The notes under the pieces: generated by a model
Seen by the model: the letters and a program-made list of their open reading frames with translations, nothing else
Told to the model about the DNA's origin: nothing
Database searches by the model: none
Program-made: the position numbers and the translations under genes
Shown: piece by piece, positions 33,259-42,528 of the stretch
How the letters are laid out: the number at the start of each line of letters is the position of its first letter
How positions within the stretch are numbered: position 1 is the stretch's first letter
Assembly: GCF_000013765.1 (NCBI RefSeq)
Contig: NC_007954.1
Span: 1,364,001 to 1,428,000, forward strand
Direction: 5' to 3'
From: Shewanella denitrificans OS217
Lineage (GTDB): Bacteria > Pseudomonadota > Gammaproteobacteria > Enterobacterales > Shewanellaceae
Length of the DNA stretch: 64,000 nt

Positions 33259-34008
33259 ATGATTAATATTTTAGTGAGTAATGATGATGGGGTACAAGCC
33301 GAAGGGATCCGCTGTCTAACTGAGGCCCTGAGCGCCTTTGCTACAGTACTGACAGTGGCTCCAGATAGAAATTGCTCAGGAGCGAGCAATTCTTTAACCT
33401 TGACTAACCCATTAAGAATTAATAACTTAGATAATGGTTTTGTGGCAGTGAATGGCACACCGTCCGATTGCGTCCATTTAGCCATACGTGAGTTGTGCGA
33501 ACAAGAGCCCGATATTGTGGTGTCAGGCATCAATGCGGGCGCGAATATGGGCGACGATACCTTGTATTCAGGTACAGTGGCGGCGGCGATGGAAGGGCGT
33601 TTCTTAGGTTTGCCAGCCATTGCCGTGTCCTTAGCGGGTAAAGAATTACTGCATTATCAAACTGCTGCCTACTTTAGCGCCAAAATAGTGCAAGGCCTGT
33701 TGGCGCATCCATTGGCCAAAGATCAAATTTTAAACGTGAATGTGCCGGATTTACCCATTGAGGCCATTAAGGGCATTAAAGTGACCCGCCTAGGCGCACG
33801 CCATAAAGCCGAAGGCATGGTGAAAACGCAAGATCCGGCGGGGCGAGAAATTTTTTGGCTTGGCCCTGTGGGTAAAGAGCAAGATGCTGGTGAGGGCACG
33901 GACTTTGATGCGATAAGCCAAGGTTACGTGTCTATTACGCCATTAACTGTGGATCTGACGGCTTATAATCAGCTCGCTGGATTGGAACACTGGATAAAAA
34001 TATTATGA
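33259..34008 (+). CDS. surE: 5'/3'-nucleotidase SurE
   Basis: Metal-dependent nucleoside monophosphate phosphatase linked to stationary-phase survival. ATG 33259 gives 249 residues starting [15 protein letters not shown], with the metal-binding Asp pair. [11 protein letters not shown] and [19 protein letters not shown] follow. The earlier in-frame ATG at 33223 lies inside truD and would break the conserved N-terminus. The stop codon overlaps the pcm start (ATGA). Confidence 0.98.
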
Positions 34009-34640
34009 CTGCAGCAGCATCAACACTGGCATTGAATTTAGCCAGAAAACTCTATGAAACTGGCATTCGCAGTCAGTCAGTGTTGAGTGCTGTGGCCAAT
34101 ACCCCAAGAGAGTTATTTCTCGATAACGCTTTGGCCCATAAGGCGTATGAAAATACCGCCTTACCCATAGGCCAAGGACAGACTATCTCTCAACCCTATA
34201 TTGTGGCGCGTATGACAGAGTTATTACTGCAAACTCAGCCCAATAAAGTGTTGGAAATAGGGACAGGGTCAGGCTATCAAGCGGCCATCTTGGCGCAGTT
34301 GGTACCGCAGTTATGCACCATAGAACGAATAAAAGCATTACAAATTCAAGCAAGACAAAGGCTTAAACGTTTAGACTTGCATAATGTGTCGTTTAAATAC
34401 GGTGATGGCTGGCAAGGTTGGCATAATAAGGGGCCGTTCGATGGTATTTTAGTCACAGCGGCGGCGTCCAAAGTCCCCGAAGCCTTACTGGCTCAACTTA
34501 GTGATGGCGGTGTGTTACTCATACCTGTGGGGGAAGATGCGCAGCAATTGCTTAAAATTACCCGTACCGGACAGAGCTTTGAGTCACAAATCATAGAAGC
34601 GGTTAAGTTTGTGCCGCTCATTAATGGTGAACTTGCCTAG
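34005..34640 (+). CDS. pcm: Protein-L-isoaspartate O-methyltransferase
   Basis: SAM-dependent repair enzyme that methylates isoaspartyl residues in aged proteins. The 211 residues include [22 protein letters not shown], the SAM motif [16 protein letters not shown], and [23 protein letters not shown]. It overlaps surE by four bases. The order surE-pcm-nlpD-rpoS is the standard gammaproteobacterial stationary-phase cluster. Confidence 0.98.
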
Positions 34641-34783
34641 TTTTCAGTTCAGTTTATAACTGTGACTTTTAGCTTAGCCTTTAGTTTAATGTATTAGCTT
34701 AGCTAAATAGCTTCATAGGGTTTTGTCCCCTTAACTTATCAATAACCTTCGTAAATTGACTCTGCCTAAAAGGATAGGATTGA

Positions 34784-35719
34784 ATGACACGCTTTTGGCC
34801 AACATGCTTGTGCATTATTTTGTTTGCCTCAGGCTGCAGCTTTCAGGCTCAGCGCCCCGCACCTGTCGAAAGTATATCCAGTGTCCATGGCCAGAAATAC
34901 CATAAAGGGTCTATCCAATCTGAGCATTATCGAGTCAAAAAAGGCGATACCTTGTACTCCATCTCTTGGGGGGCGGGAAAAAACTTTATCCAAGTGGCAA
35001 AGCTTAATCGCTTAACCCAGCCATACACTATTTATCCTGGCCAAATCATCAAACTTAGCGCTGAAAATAGCCAATATTCAGCCGGTGTTAGTCGGTCTCA
35101 ACCCCAGCAGTCACAAGGGGCAGGGGTTGTGAGTGGAAGTATTAGCCAACCTTACCAAGTGGCTAATACACCAAGTAAAACTTTAGTGGGACAAACCCCA
35201 AGACCCATTCCAGCACAGGAAAACGTTTCCGCAAATAGTACAAAAAAAGTGCTTGATCAAACTTCAAACTCTGCGTACTCTGTAACAACTGCTAAACAAA
35301 CTATTAACTTGAATGCCAAGGAGCAGACCAACCTTTTACCCGCACAAGTGAGTCATTGGTATTGGCCAGTTTCAGGTAAGTTAATAGGCACATTTTCAGA
35401 GACACAGCAGGGCAATCAAGGTATTAAGATTGCTGGTCGACGCGGAGAGTTAATCAAAGCGGCGGCCGATGGTAAAGTCGTTTACGCAGGCGATGCATTA
35501 CGTGGTTACGGCAACTTAGTCATTATCAAACATAACGATGATTTTCTTAGTGCTTATGCTCACGCAGAAACGATTTTAGTCAAAGAAAAACAGCTAGTCG
35601 CAGCGGGTCAAGCCGTTGCAAAAATGGGTAACAGTGGCGCTAACCAAGTGATGCTCCACTTTGAGATCCGTTACCACGGAAAATCAGTTAACCCATTAAA
35701 ATATCTACCTAAACAATGA
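34784..35719 (+). CDS. nlpD: Murein-hydrolase activator lipoprotein NlpD
   Basis: Envelope lipoprotein that activates the amidase AmiC during cell separation. The 311 residues have a lipoprotein signal (LCIILFASGCSFQ, Cys about 18), a LysM peptidoglycan-binding domain (HYRVKKGDTLYSISWGAG to YPGQIIKL), a low-complexity linker and a C-terminal LytM/M23 domain. The catalytic metal-binding residues are degenerate: the first motif is GIKIAGRRGE without His, and the last is MLHFEIRYHG rather than HLHFE. This is normal for NlpD, an activator rather than an enzyme. In E. coli the main rpoS promoter lies within nlpD. Confidence 0.95.
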   Translation: MTRFWPTCLCIILFASGCSFQAQRPAPVESISSVHGQKYHKGSIQSEHYRVKKGDTLYSISWGAGKNFIQVAKLNRLTQPYTIYPGQIIKLSAENSQYSAGVSRSQPQQSQGAGVVSGSISQPYQVANTPSKTLVGQTPRPIPAQENVSANSTKKVLDQTSNSAYSVTTAKQTINLNAKEQTNLLPAQVSHWYWPVSGKLIGTFSETQQGNQGIKIAGRRGELIKAAADGKVVYAGDALRGYGNLVIIKHNDDFLSAYAHAETILVKEKQLVAAGQAVAKMGNSGANQVMLHFEIRYHGKSVNPLKYLPKQ

Positions 35720-35795
35720 ATTGTTTAGAGAACTTAACTAGGGAGGGTGAATAAGTGATGTAGATTAATATTTTTCAGGTTTGGGAGAGCGTATT

Positions 35796-36779
35796 ATGAG
35801 CAGAACAACTAACACTGCAGTAGCAGAAAAGCTTGTAGATTTATCCACAAAAACCAAAAAAGAAGGTGCGCAAAAGAGCGACAAGGCCGTTGATCTCGTG
35901 CAGCAACTCGAAATTGAACAACAAGTTCAAGAAGACCTCCAAAAAAATCTTGACGCCACTCAGTTGTATTTAGGCGAAATAGGATTTTCCCCTTTGCTTA
36001 GTGCTGAAGAAGAAGTGTTCTTCTCACGTAAAGCCCTCAAAGGTTGCGAGAAATCTCGTAATCGCATGATAGAAAGTAACCTAAGACTCGTGGTGAAAAT
36101 TGCCCGTCGCTACAATAATCGTGGTTTGGCCCTGTTAGATCTTATCGAAGAAGGTAATTTGGGCCTGATAAGAGCGGTGGAAAAGTTTGACCCAGAAAGA
36201 GGTTTCCGTTTTTCTACTTATGCCACTTGGTGGATCAGGCAGACCATAGAACGTGCGATTATGAATCAAACTCGCACCATACGTTTGCCAATCCATGTGG
36301 TTAAAGAACTTAACGTCTACCTACGTACTGCAAGACAGCTAGCACAGAAGCTAGATCACGAGCCAACGGCAGAGGAAATTGCCGCCAAGCTTGATGTCTC
36401 CACCAGTGACGTAAGCCGGATGTTAAAGCTTAATGAGAAAATTACCTCAGTAGACACCCCACTGGGTGGCGATAACGAAAAAGCACTATTAGATGTGATT
36501 GCCGACGACGATAGCGTAGGCCCTGATTATCAAGTGCAAGATGAAGACTTATCCAACTCTATTGTTGGCTGGTTAAACGAACTCAACACCAAGCAAAGAG
36601 AAGTACTAGCACGACGCTTTGGTTTATTGGGTTACGAGCCATCGACACTGGAAAATGTTGGCGCAGAGATAGGTTTGACTCGAGAACGTGTTCGTCAAAT
36701 TCAAGTGGAAGCGTTAAAGCGTTTAAAAGACTTGTTAAGCAGTCAAGGTCTGTCAGTAGAGGCTCTCTTTAGAGACTAA
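35796..36779 (+). CDS. rpoS: Stationary-phase sigma factor RpoS (sigma-38)
   Basis: RNA polymerase sigma factor for general stress and stationary phase. ATG 35796 has a good ribosome site (GGGAGAG, six-base spacing) and gives 327 residues, close to E. coli RpoS; the TTG at 35781 is rejected. Region 1.2 begins around TQLYLGEIGFSPLLSAEEE, region 2 includes FRFSTYATWWIRQTIERAI, region 3 HEPTAEEIAAKLDVS and region 4 ends with VGAEIGLTRERVRQIQVEAL. The gene is intact. An IS element lies only about 210 bases past the stop and past its terminator. Confidence 0.98.
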   Translation: MSRTTNTAVAEKLVDLSTKTKKEGAQKSDKAVDLVQQLEIEQQVQEDLQKNLDATQLYLGEIGFSPLLSAEEEVFFSRKALKGCEKSRNRMIESNLRLVVKIARRYNNRGLALLDLIEEGNLGLIRAVEKFDPERGFRFSTYATWWIRQTIERAIMNQTRTIRLPIHVVKELNVYLRTARQLAQKLDHEPTAEEIAAKLDVSTSDVSRMLKLNEKITSVDTPLGGDNEKALLDVIADDDSVGPDYQVQDEDLSNSIVGWLNELNTKQREVLARRFGLLGYEPSTLENVGAEIGLTRERVRQIQVEALKRLKDLLSSQGLSVEALFRD

Positions 36780-36899
36780 GAGAACTCAGATTAGATACAA
36801 TCTTGAGCCAGATTAACAGTAACAATTCGATATAGCGTCAGATGTGTTAGTGTTGAACTTAAGTTTGAGTTCGTCTAAAGATAAATAGCTAAGCGCATG

Positions 36900-36925
36900 A
36901 AAAGGACAGTTGATGTCCTTTTTTT
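36900..36925 (+). terminator. rpoS: Rho-independent terminator after rpoS
   Basis: AAAGGACA (36901-36908) pairs with TGTCCTTT (36914-36921), followed by additional T residues. It sits between rpoS and the IS982 element. Confidence 0.85.
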
Positions 36926-36983
36926 ACGCCTAAAATTTGGTAAATGGCCGCTCGTCTCAAACACTCATAGCTCACCTTTTCTG

Positions 36984-37984
36984 TATTTAACCTCAACTCG
37001 GGATAAAAAACTGAACTAATCGCCCTCTTTGTGATCAGATCTTTCGACCAAGAAGGAACCAATCACGCAGAGGGCTTATGGATAATTTAGTGGATGTATT
37101 TTGTGATGTCGATGATTTTTGTGCTGTATTTATGCCGCAATGGAAAAAACAATGCGTAACAGATGGCACGCGTAAGCGCCAACGTTCAAGCAGAATGAGC
37201 ATGAGCGAAATAATGACGATTATCATACTCTTCCATACATCTCATCATCGTGACTTCAAAAATTACTACACTGGATATCTTGCTCGTTTTTTCAAATCTG
37301 ATTTCCCCCACTTACTCAGCTATACCCGTTTTCTTGAGCTTATGCCGACAGCTGTCGTGCCACTATGCAGCTATTTCTCCAGCATCAGAAGTCTACCTAC
37401 GGGGATTGAATTCGTCGATTCGACCAGTGTAAAGGTTTGCCACAATTTGCGAATTCCACGACATAAAACGTTATCTGGCCTTGCTCGTCGCGGAAAAGGG
37501 ACCATGGGGTGGTTCTATGGTTTCAAGCTTCATCTCATCGTTAACCATAAAGGGGGGATTGTTGCCGCCAAAATTACTCCAGCCAATACCCATGACACTA
37601 AGCCTGTTTCAGGCATGGTGGTGAATGCTATGGACAAGCTGTATGCGGATAAAGGCTATATCAGTAAAGCGTTGGCAAGCGAGCTACTTGAGCAAGGCGT
37701 AACACTAGTAAACAATGTTCGCAAGAACATGAAAAAGAAGGTTTTATCACTGTGGGATAGGGCAATGCTTTCACGAAGATTTATTATAGAAACGATCAAT
37801 GATCAGCTTAAGAATATCTCACAAATCGAGCATTCGAGGCATAGAAGTGTGCATGGTTTTATGCTGAATATGATTGGCGGTTTAATTGCCTATCAACTCA
37901 AAGAGAGTAAGCCACAACTTAATATCACAGATGTCGATTTCAATGCGATTTCTGTTATGGCTTAAACCGATCTCAGGTTATTTA
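36984..37984 (+). mobile_element. Complete IS982-family insertion sequence with 6-bp target duplication
   Basis: The element proper spans 36990-37978 (989 bp). Its imperfect ends are ACCTCAACTCGGG on the left and the complement of ACCTGAGATCGG on the right. The hexamer TATTTA occurs directly outside both ends (36984-36989 and 37979-37984), a clear target-site duplication. It encodes one full-length transposase. It inserted downstream of the rpoS terminator and disrupts no recognisable gene. Confidence 0.9.
37078..37965 (+). CDS. IS982-family DDE transposase
   Basis: A 295-residue protein filling the IS element. The N-terminal DNA-binding region is basic (DGTRKRQRSSRMSMSEIMTI). Likely catalytic residues are Asp in IEFVDSTSVKVC, Asp in LYADKGYISK and Glu in RFIIETINDQLKN, the DDE order expected for IS982. 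YGFKLHLIVNHKGGIV is another family feature. No frameshift or internal stop is seen, so it may be active. Confidence 0.95.
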   Translation: MDNLVDVFCDVDDFCAVFMPQWKKQCVTDGTRKRQRSSRMSMSEIMTIIILFHTSHHRDFKNYYTGYLARFFKSDFPHLLSYTRFLELMPTAVVPLCSYFSSIRSLPTGIEFVDSTSVKVCHNLRIPRHKTLSGLARRGKGTMGWFYGFKLHLIVNHKGGIVAAKITPANTHDTKPVSGMVVNAMDKLYADKGYISKALASELLEQGVTLVNNVRKNMKKKVLSLWDRAMLSRRFIIETINDQLKNISQIEHSRHRSVHGFMLNMIGGLIAYQLKESKPQLNITDVDFNAISVMA

Positions 37985-38191
37985 CGTATCTGTTGGCCTT
38001 AAAAGATTACCAACCTGACTTTAGCTATCGGGCTGTTCCCCTGTAATCAGCCTAAACTCGTTTTTGGACAAAAAATTGTCAGCAAGATGTCCAAACTTCG
38101 TTTGGATTAACATCGTGGGTCTTCAACCCACACCCGACCAAGGGGGAAAGATCAACAGCAATCCCTCCCCCTTGGATCTCCCTCCGTGCCG

Positions 38192-38344
38192 CCCCGACGA
38201 AGTTGTATTCTTGTGACAAGAAGCTCATATTCACCTAAAAATACCTAACGGCACGACAGTACGTCCATGTACTAACGCGCCTTAACCATCATCCCTGATG
38301 GTTACACGGTATTTTTACGTGAATATTTCGGCAACTTCGAGGGG
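38192..38344. repeat. 153-base imperfect palindrome / long hairpin
   Basis: Paired blocks in order are CCCC (38192) with GGGG (38341), CGAAGTTG (38198-38205) with CAACTTCG (38332-38339), ATATTCAC (38227-38234) with GTGAATAT (38319-38326) and AAAAATACC (38237-38245) with GGTATTTTT (38308-38316). Smaller hairpins AGTAC/GTACT and AACCATCA/TGATGGTT fill the apex. Multiple separated complementary blocks make this unlikely to be chance. Confidence 0.85.
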
Positions 38345-38668
38345 AGTTGATGCAACCTGTGAGTGTACTGTTAAGGTTAGCATAGCTATGGTTCTAGATT
38401 TTTAAGAGCGAGAAGAACACACCTAAATATATAAGGTGAGCCATGCCGATTTACCACGAGAAAGGCGAGCCGACCGCCCATGGCCGCTCTCTGCCATCCA
38501 TGCCATCGCGGCATTTGTGAATCCTTTCACATCAGACGGGGCGGCCGACTTTAGTTTAAATCAAGAGCCAAGGACGGACTTGCTGCGTGTCGGTGAGTGA
38601 ATGCCGAGCCTGTATGCGGGACTTCAGTAACCGACGTTTGATACTTAACGATTTAGCACCAATTATCT

Positions 38669-39000
38669 GACACGTTTTTGGACAAAAACACTTCAGAATT
38701 TAACCATCATGCACATGCTGAGATGTGCTGATTTTTTATCTAAATGGTAACTCTGATGCTAATGAGAGGACATTGGACTAAATGGCTCGAGTCTATCTCT
38801 TGAATGAGGCTGCAGGGATGCTGCGCCCGAGCCCATAGGACCTTTTATATCGTTGAACTTTTACAGTGAGAGGCGGCGTCACTCGGGACGTTAGCCCAAT
38901 GGCCGAGTTCACCCTTGCTATTTATTGCTATATCTATCCCAGTATTCCAAAACACGCTTTGTGGCAAAAACATGTAGGAATTTAATCATGATGCACCTGC
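38669..39000 (+). repeat. Pair of ~50-bp direct repeats
   Basis: The copies at 38669-38720 and 38951-39000 share CACG-TTT, CAAAAACA, AATTTAA-CAT and ATGCAC-TGC in the same order and spacing. A shorter related piece (CGTTTTTGGACAAAAA) occurs near 38059-38074. They flank the right part of the non-coding block. Confidence 0.65.
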
Positions 39001-39087
39001 AGAAACATTGACCCTTTGAGAGCATCCATACAAAACCTGTTAATTCTAAGTACTAATTAAGCACTAAATAGTGTGTTAAGTCCGTGG

Positions 39088-39435
39088 CTATTTGCTACGC
39101 AGAGCGCGATACCATTTACCGGATAATACAAATTTAGGAAAAGTATAAAGCTGCTCTAAAATAATTCGAACTATCGCATTTTGGGGGCCAGTAAAAGGCT
39201 CTGCAGGTATAGCTTCTTTATTGTGCCCAAATCCCTGAATGCCAATTGCTGTGACCATCAATAATATTGAAATGGCTATCCCCACTATATGCAGGTCAAT
39301 GAGTGTTGCTATAAATGATAAAAAACCCAATATGAACACAGGTACAAAAACAATATGGATCCATAAGTTTATTGCTGATTGATGGTATTTCGTATAGCCA
39401 TCCCATTGCCACTTGATAATCACACAGATGTTCAT
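39088..39435 (-). CDS. Small membrane protein, possibly Mpo1-like (DUF962)
   Basis: A 115-residue protein with two hydrophobic segments (IHIVFVPVFILGFLSFIATL and VGIAISILLMVTAIGIQGF). The pattern YHQSAINLWIH near the N-terminus and GFGHNKEAIPAEPF after the second span resemble the Mpo1/DUF962 family, whose better-known members act in fatty-acid alpha-oxidation, but the match is by eye only. A strong ribosome site (GGGGGG) precedes the ATG. It starts 32 bases after mutS on the same strand, so it is probably co-transcribed. Confidence 0.55.
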   Translation of the reverse strand: MNICVIIKWQWDGYTKYHQSAINLWIHIVFVPVFILGFLSFIATLIDLHIVGIAISILLMVTAIGIQGFGHNKEAIPAEPFTGPQNAIVRIILEQLYTFPKFVLSGKWYRALRSK

Positions 39436-39467
39436 TTGACCCCCCTTAACGTTTAACTGATTGCCTA

Positions 39468-42056
39468 TCAGCTTTTAGCGAGTTTTTTCAGCTCGTAGAG
39501 CAAGTCTAAGGCTTGTTTTGGGCTGAGTTCATCGGGATTAATCGTGGTTAGCTTATTCAGAGCTTTTTCACCCATCATAGGGGCAGGGCTTAGACTCAGA
39601 CTCTGTTGTTGCGGTGCGCTGGCGACAGCGGGTGATGCCTGATTATCACGGCTCTCTAGCTGATGCAGTTTATGTTTAGCGGCTTGAATAACATGGCTTG
39701 GCACCCCAGCTAATGCGGCGACTTGCAGGCCATAACTCTTACTGGCAGCGCCTTCTTGCACTGCATGCATAAAGGCGATGGTGTCATCGTGCTCTATGGC
39801 ATCTAGATGCACATTGTTGGCGCCGGGGATCAAATCTGGTAATTGTGTTAGTTCAAAATAATGGGTCGCAAATAGCGTCATGGCTTTGATTTGCAATGCT
39901 AAATACTCAGCCGCTGACCAAGCGAGGGACAAACCATCATAGGTTGAGGTGCCCCGGCCTATCTCATCCATTAATACCAAACTTTGACTGGTGGCATTAT
40001 GGAGAATGTTGGCAGTTTCTGTCATTTCGACCATAAAGGTTGAGCGGCCAGAGGCCAAGTCATCAGAGGCGCCAATGCGGGTGAAAATTCTGTCGATAGG
40101 ACCAATGACGGCGCTGTCAGCAGGAACAAAACAGCCAATGTGGGCCATCAAACTTATCAAGGCCACTTGGCGCATATAGGTAGATTTACCGCCCATGTTC
40201 GGGCCGGTGACGATAAGCATGTGACGCTTTGCATCTAAGTTGACGGGGTTGGCAATAAAGGCTGTGCTGCTAACGCGCTCAACTACGGGATGGCGGCCAG
40301 CATTAATTTGAATGCCGGTTTTTGAGACCATTTGCGGCTGAGTGTAATGCAGGCTTTCGGCGCGCTCGGCAAAACAGCAAATGACATCAAGCTCGGCGGC
40401 AGCATTGGCAAAGTCCCTAAGCTCATTAAGCTTAGGCAAAATTAAATCAAACAATTGATCCCACAGCTGTTTCTCTAACGCTAGAGCCTTACCTTGGCTT
40501 GAGAGGACTTTTTCTTCATACACTTTAAGCTCAGGGGTTATGTAGCGCTCAGTGCCTTTTAAGGTTTGACGGCGCTGATAGCTTAAGGGCACTTTATCGG
40601 CTTGAAGGCGGCTGACTTCTATGTAGTAACCATGGACGCGGTTATAGCCAACTTTTAAGGTGCTGATCCCCGTGGCTTGTTTTTCTCTGGCTTCAAGCTC
40701 AGTTAAGTAATCACTGGCGCCTTCACTTAAGGCGCGCCACTCATCAAGTTCGCTGTGATAACCGCTGCGAATAACCCCGCCATCGCGAATAAGCATAGGC
40801 GGGCTATCGACTATGGCATTCTCAAGTAACTCATGCTCGGCAGGAAACTCGCCAATCAACTGGGCTAACTTAGTAAGCAGTGGGGTTTTGCATTGGCCTA
40901 AGGTGTGTTGCAATTCAGGCAAGAGACTTAACGCTTGGCGAAGGCGAGCGAAATCCCGTGGCCGTGCACTTCGAAGCGCGAGGCGAGCCATGATGCGTTC
41001 GATATCACCTAATGATTTTAGCTGCTGATGCAATTCGTCAAATAAATTGGCTTCGATGAGTTCAGCCACCGCATTGTGGCGGCTGGCTATTATGTTGTTG
41101 TCTCTTAGTGGCTGGTGTAACCAGCGCTGCAGCATACGGCTTCCCATGGGGGTGGCGGTGTTGTCCAATACCCAGGCTAAGGTGTGCTCGCGGCCGCCTG
41201 ATAAATTCTGGGTTAGCTCTAAATTACGTCTGGTAGCCGCATCTAAAATGATCGAATCCGCCTGATTGAAGCGCACTATGGCATTTATGTGGGGCAGGGC
41301 TGTCTTCTGGGTGTCTTTCACGTACTGCATTAAGCAGCCCGCGGCCTGTAAGGAAAGGCGCGCATCACTAATACCAAAACCATGCAAATCTTTGGTGCCA
41401 AATTGTTGCAGCAACAAGTTCACACTGGTATCAAAATCAAATTCCCATTCAGGGCGGCGACGTATGCCTTTTAAATGATTGATTAAGCTTAGGTTGCTAA
41501 AGTCTTCACTGTAGAGCAGTTCCACAGGGCGGGTGCGCTGCAATTCAGCTTCTAGGGCCTCTTGAGTGTCTAACTCTGCAATCACAAAACGTCCCGATGA
41601 AATATCGAGCGTCGCGTAACCAAAGCCTACCTTGCCTTGATATATGGCAGCTAATAGGTTGTCTTGATGCTCTTGCAGTAAGGCTTCATCGGTTAAGGTG
41701 CCTGGAGTGACAATGCGCACCACTTTGCGCTCTACTGGCCCTTTCGAGGTAGCAGGATCGCCCACTTGCTCACAAATCGCCACGGACTGACCAATTTGAA
41801 CCAGTTTGGCTAAATAGCCTTCAACTGCATGATAAGGCAAGCCCGCCATTGGGATAGGATCGCCGCCACTTTTACCGCGAGCAGTTAAAGATATGCCTAG
41901 CAGTTCTGAGGCAAGTTTGGCATCTTCATAGAAAAGTTCGTAAAAATCTCCCATGCGATAAAATAGCAGCATCTCAGGATGGGCGGCTTTCATGGTCAAA
42001 TACTGACGCATCATGGGGGTGTGCTTTTCTAACTCAGAAGAATCGATACTTGTCAT
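39468..42056 (-). CDS. mutS: DNA mismatch-repair protein MutS
   Basis: Recognises mismatches and recruits MutL. The 862 residues include the N-terminal mismatch-binding motif FYRMGDFYELFYEDA, connector, core and clamp domains, then the ATPase with Walker A TGPNMGGKSTYMRQ and Walker B region LVLMDEIGRGTSTYDGLSLAW. The C-terminus ends in a Pro/Ser-rich linker and a short helical tetramerisation region (LSPKQALDLLYELKKLA). It is divergent from recA. In E. coli mutS lies close to rpoS; here an IS and non-coding DNA separate them. Confidence 0.99.
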   Translation of the reverse strand: MTSIDSSELEKHTPMMRQYLTMKAAHPEMLLFYRMGDFYELFYEDAKLASELLGISLTARGKSGGDPIPMAGLPYHAVEGYLAKLVQIGQSVAICEQVGDPATSKGPVERKVVRIVTPGTLTDEALLQEHQDNLLAAIYQGKVGFGYATLDISSGRFVIAELDTQEALEAELQRTRPVELLYSEDFSNLSLINHLKGIRRRPEWEFDFDTSVNLLLQQFGTKDLHGFGISDARLSLQAAGCLMQYVKDTQKTALPHINAIVRFNQADSIILDAATRRNLELTQNLSGGREHTLAWVLDNTATPMGSRMLQRWLHQPLRDNNIIASRHNAVAELIEANLFDELHQQLKSLGDIERIMARLALRSARPRDFARLRQALSLLPELQHTLGQCKTPLLTKLAQLIGEFPAEHELLENAIVDSPPMLIRDGGVIRSGYHSELDEWRALSEGASDYLTELEAREKQATGISTLKVGYNRVHGYYIEVSRLQADKVPLSYQRRQTLKGTERYITPELKVYEEKVLSSQGKALALEKQLWDQLFDLILPKLNELRDFANAAAELDVICCFAERAESLHYTQPQMVSKTGIQINAGRHPVVERVSSTAFIANPVNLDAKRHMLIVTGPNMGGKSTYMRQVALISLMAHIGCFVPADSAVIGPIDRIFTRIGASDDLASGRSTFMVEMTETANILHNATSQSLVLMDEIGRGTSTYDGLSLAWSAAEYLALQIKAMTLFATHYFELTQLPDLIPGANNVHLDAIEHDDTIAFMHAVQEGAASKSYGLQVAALAGVPSHVIQAAKHKLHQLESRDNQASPAVASAPQQQSLSLSPAPMMGEKALNKLTTINPDELSPKQALDLLYELKKLAKS

Positions 42057-42528
42057 CTAGGCGTTCACTCTGTCAAAGGTAAATCAAATAAGTTTGTCCC
42101 AATAGCGCTCATAAAGAATGCGGCTGGTGCACAGGCACTTAGCTAAGATTGCGATTTAATCTTGGGGCAAAGGTAATGGTGGGCAATGTTAGCAATTTTT
42201 TAAGGATAAATATCCAGTAAATCGCACTTAGTGGCCATCGTGGATGTATTTTAACAAATCTAGAGATAACAGGGCTGATTATGACGAATTTAACTCTGAG
42301 TAAAAAAGTCACACACAGTACTTGATACTGTATGATTATACAGTATACTAACCAGCATATTAAGGCGCCAGATTTAACCGCTTGCCGTCACTTAGCTTAA
42401 GCAGATTAGCTGGGCAGAAAGTGAAAGACTTTTTCCTAAGTGGGAATGAATGTCGGCAAGGTTAATACACAGCGTCAAAAACAAGATACTAATTAATAAG
42501 TGAAAACTATACTTTGAGAGGGACTAAG
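42057..42528. promoter_or_regulatory. Divergent mutS-recA regulatory region
   Basis: A 472-base gap with no gene. The recA side holds the SOS promoter at 42322-42349. I see no clear terminator or other hairpin in the half closer to mutS. The region normally occupied by cinA in related genomes is not here. Confidence 0.6.
42322..42349 (+). promoter_or_regulatory. recA: recA promoter with embedded LexA box
   Basis: TTGATA (42322-42327) and TATACT (42344-42349) are 16 bases apart. The LexA operator CTGT-ATGATTAT-ACAG (42328-42343) fills the spacer, so repressor binding would block polymerase directly. The outer bases TA...TA extend the palindrome. Confidence 0.92.

Larger units (their letters stand above)
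37985..39087. other. Gene-poor, hairpin-rich non-coding region between IS982 and the mutS operon
   Basis: About 1.1 kb without a convincing gene. It contains successive hairpins: GTGGGT/ACCCAC (38115-38131), CCAAGGGGG/CCCCCTTGG (38138-38175), a long multi-part stem at 38192-38344, a G+C-rich imperfect pair (about 38466-38480 with 38538-38550) and GTCGGT/ACCGAC (38589-38635). Two related ~50-bp repeats lie at 38669-38720 and 38951-39000. The only plausible ORF is 25 codons (38443-38520) after AAGGTGAG. It could be structured RNA, a non-autonomous mobile element, or decayed mobile DNA. Confidence 0.7.

Noticed and set aside
34640..34783. Repeated TTAGCTTAGC motifs between pcm and nlpD
   Set aside because: Only two loose copies; too weak to call a repeat, and nothing else seen in this gap.
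38440..38640. Group II intron remnant
   Set aside because: GAGCC-TGTATGCGGG loosely recalls a group II intron region, but there is no domain V consensus, no intron 5' end and no reverse transcriptase.
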